From NCBI GenBank assembly GCA_955652255.1, contig CATPAW010000094.1:1-14817 (forward strand): a stretch of 14,817 nt of DNA. Direction: 5' to 3'. Position 1 is the first letter of the stretch. Each line of letters starts with the position of its first letter. This DNA comes from an uncultured Chthoniobacterales bacterium (GTDB taxonomy: Bacteria; Verrucomicrobiota; Verrucomicrobiia; Chthoniobacterales; UBA10450). The translations under genes and the position numbers were made by a program. Of the stretch, positions 13,093 to 14,817 are shown in pieces. The notes beneath the pieces are model-generated. The model had not been told where the DNA came from. It made no database searches and saw only the letters and a program-made list of their open reading frames with translations.

Positions 13093-14817
13093 ATGTATCG
13101 CACCCATACTTGTAACGAACTGCGCAAGGTCGACATTGGCAAGCAAGTCACGCTCGCCGGGTGGGTGCATGTTTCGCGCGATCATGGCGGCGTCATTTTT
13201 ATCGATCTGCGCGATTGTGAGGGACTAACGCAAGTCGTGTTTCGCCCGGAGGAAAACGCCGAGGTCGCGAAGGAAGCGCATCATTTGCGCAGCGAAGACG
13301 TAATCGAAGTTGCCGGACGGGTCGCGGCCCGCGTGCCTGGAACGGAGAATACGAAACTTACGACCGGCGAAATCGAAGTAATTCCAAACCGATTACGAAT
13401 TCTAAATCGCGCGGACGCACTCCCGTTCCCGATCGATGCGGAGATTCATAACGAGGATTTGCGGATGACCTATCGCTATTACGATCTGCGGCGTCCGCAG
13501 CTATCTCGCAACTTGCGACTGAGGCATCGCGTTGCTAAAACGACGCGCGATTACCTTGACAGCCAGGATTACGTCGAAATCGAGACGCCGATCTTGTCCA
13601 AGAGCACGCCGGAAGGCGCGCGCGATTTTTTGGTGCCGAGCCGGTTGACGCCCGGGAAATTTTACGCGCTGCCGCAGGCGCCGCAGCAATACAAGCAGCT
13701 GCTCATGGTCGCCGGCGTGGAAAAATATTTTCAAATCGCAAAATGTTTTCGCGACGAAGATTTGCGCGCGGACCGGCAGCCCGAGTTCACCCAGATCGAT
13801 ATCGAGGCATCGTTTGTCACGTCGGATGACATTTTCTCGCTGACCGAGGGAATGCTGGCGGCCATTTTCGAAGCCGCGCGCAAGATCGACATCAAAACGC
13901 TGTTCGATCGGCTTACTTATCACGAAGCGGTCAGCCGGTACGGAAGCGACAAGCCCGATCGCCGCTTCGGCATCGAACTTGTCGATCTGAGCGATGATTT
14001 TCGAGAAACCGGTTTCAAAGTTTTCCGCAGTGCGCTCGATGCCGGCGGCGTCGTGAAAGCGATAAACGCGAAGGGATTCGCCGGGATTACGATCGGACAG
14101 ATCGATGAGCTGACTGAAATCGCGAAAACATTCGGCGCAAAAGGGCTCGCTTTTATCAAGATCGAGAACGCCGAATGGAAATCACCGATCGTGAAATTTT
14201 TCAGCGACGCGGAGAAATTTTCTCTGCAATTGAGATTAAAAATCGAGGAAGGCGATTGTATATTCTTCGCCGCGGACAAATGGGAGATCGCCTGCGAAGT
14301 GCTCGGCCGGATTCGGCTGCGCGTCGCAGAAATTCAGAATTTGCGTGCCAGCGCCGCGAAAGGCCAGTCCGGCTCGGACTGGGATTTTCTCTGGGTGACA
14401 GATTTTCCCCTGCTGCAATGGAGCGCCGAGGAAAACAAATGGAACGCGGTGCATCACCCGTTCACCCGACCGAAAACGGAAGATCTCGCGCTGCTGGTCG
14501 ACGAGGAGAAGTTTTCCGAAATTCGCGCGGAAGCGTATGACGTTGTTTTGAATGGCGTCGAGATCGGGGGCGGCAGCATGCGAATTCACGAACCGGACTT
14601 GCAGGAAAAAATGTTCGAAGCGCTCGGGGTTAGCGCGCAAGATCGACAATCGCTTTTCGGGCATTTGCTCCGCGCTCTGCGACTGGGTGCGCCGCCGCAT
14701 GGCGGCATCGCACTCGGCCTCGATCGCCTCGTCATGCTCCTCTGCGGCGAAGAGTCCATCCGCGACGTCATGGCCTTCCCGAAAAATAATCGTGGCCTCG
14801 ATTTGATGACGCAATCA
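13093..14817 (+). CDS. aspS: Aspartate--tRNA ligase (3' end outside window)
   Basis: A class II synthetase of the bacterial AspRS type; 575 residues are visible, and the frame is open at the right edge with about 15-25 residues missing. The N-terminal OB-fold anticodon domain reads TLAGWVHVSRDHGGVIFIDLRD. Class II motif 1 lies near residue 160 (YVEIETPILSKSTPEGARDF), motif 2 is FRDEDLRADRQPEFTQ (219-234), and motif 3 is GGIALGLDRL (537-546) followed by SIRDVMAFPK. The GAD insert typical of bacterial AspRS lies between motifs 2 and 3, with VVLNGVEIGGGSMRIH after it. ATG 13093 gives the usual MYRTHTCNELR opening and is preceded by AGAAG. ATG 13081, in the same frame but inside the repeat, would add four residues. 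Whether the enzyme also charges tRNA-Asn cannot be told. Confidence 0.96.
   Translation, partial: MYRTHTCNELRKVDIGKQVTLAGWVHVSRDHGGVIFIDLRDCEGLTQVVFRPEENAEVAKEAHHLRSEDVIEVAGRVAARVPGTENTKLTTGEIEVIPNRLRILNRADALPFPIDAEIHNEDLRMTYRYYDLRRPQLSRNLRLRHRVAKTTRDYLDSQDYVEIETPILSKSTPEGARDFLVPSRLTPGKFYALPQAPQQYKQLLMVAGVEKYFQIAKCFRDEDLRADRQPEFTQIDIEASFVTSDDIFSLTEGMLAAIFEAARKIDIKTLFDRLTYHEAVSRYGSDKPDRRFGIELVDLSDDFRETGFKVFRSALDAGGVVKAINAKGFAGITIGQIDELTEIAKTFGAKGLAFIKIENAEWKSPIVKFFSDAEKFSLQLRLKIEEGDCIFFAADKWEIACEVLGRIRLRVAEIQNLRASAAKGQSGSDWDFLWVTDFPLLQWSAEENKWNAVHHPFTRPKTEDLALLVDEEKFSEIRAEAYDVVLNGVEIGGGSMRIHEPDLQEKMFEALGVSAQDRQSLFGHLLRALRLGAPPHGGIALGLDRLVMLLCGEESIRDVMAFPKNNRGLDLMTQS

Overview
This is a GC-rich (roughly 58% by eye), gene-dense stretch of a bacterial chromosome. 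It carries ordinary housekeeping and cell-envelope genes and has no tRNA, rRNA, CRISPR, transposase or phage gene. The gene set, the protein style (REHFQ-type HisRS, LeuRS with a degenerate zinc knuckle, two near-twin ExbD proteins around TonB) and the intergenic palindromic repeats suggest a Verrucomicrobiota bacterium, perhaps a soil lineage near Chthoniobacterales. That placement is inference from protein style, not a database result.

Layout. 1-1076: a TPR-repeat protein that enters from the left edge and is split by an in-frame TAG at 429-431. 1063-2668: a secreted phosphodiester-glycosidase (NAGPA-type) protein, then a fumarylacetoacetate-hydrolase-family enzyme. 2728-5428: a TonB energy-transduction operon in the order exbB, exbD, tonB, exbD, with a plausible sigma70-type promoter in front. 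5355-5990 (minus): an RdgB/HAM1 dITP/XTP pyrophosphatase whose last quarter is out of frame, running tail-to-tail into the second exbD. 6075-9295: leuS and mscL, overlapping by four bases. 9491-11047: a 3D-domain lipoprotein and galE. 11202-11612 (minus): a small secreted Thr-rich protein of unknown function. 11766-14817: hisS and aspS; aspS runs off the right edge.

How the genes relate. The TonB block is one functional unit: ExbB and ExbD form the inner-membrane proton channel that drives TonB, which energises outer-membrane receptors, though no receptor gene is present here. leuS, hisS and aspS charge tRNAs; RdgB cleans the nucleotide pool; MscL protects against osmotic downshock; GalE makes UDP-galactose for surface polysaccharide; the NAGPA-like and 3D-domain proteins act on or near the envelope.

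I see no obvious new multi-gene system. The points most worth a second look are: the nonsense codon in the TPR gene; the RdgB C-terminal frameshift, where the lost conserved SHR segment is still readable in the next frame; a codon-usage switch over the editing-domain part of leuS, suggesting a mosaic gene; the twin ExbD proteins with strong purifying selection on the membrane half only; and two 81-bp palindromic elements, one of which contains the hisS stop codon and a possible aspS start.
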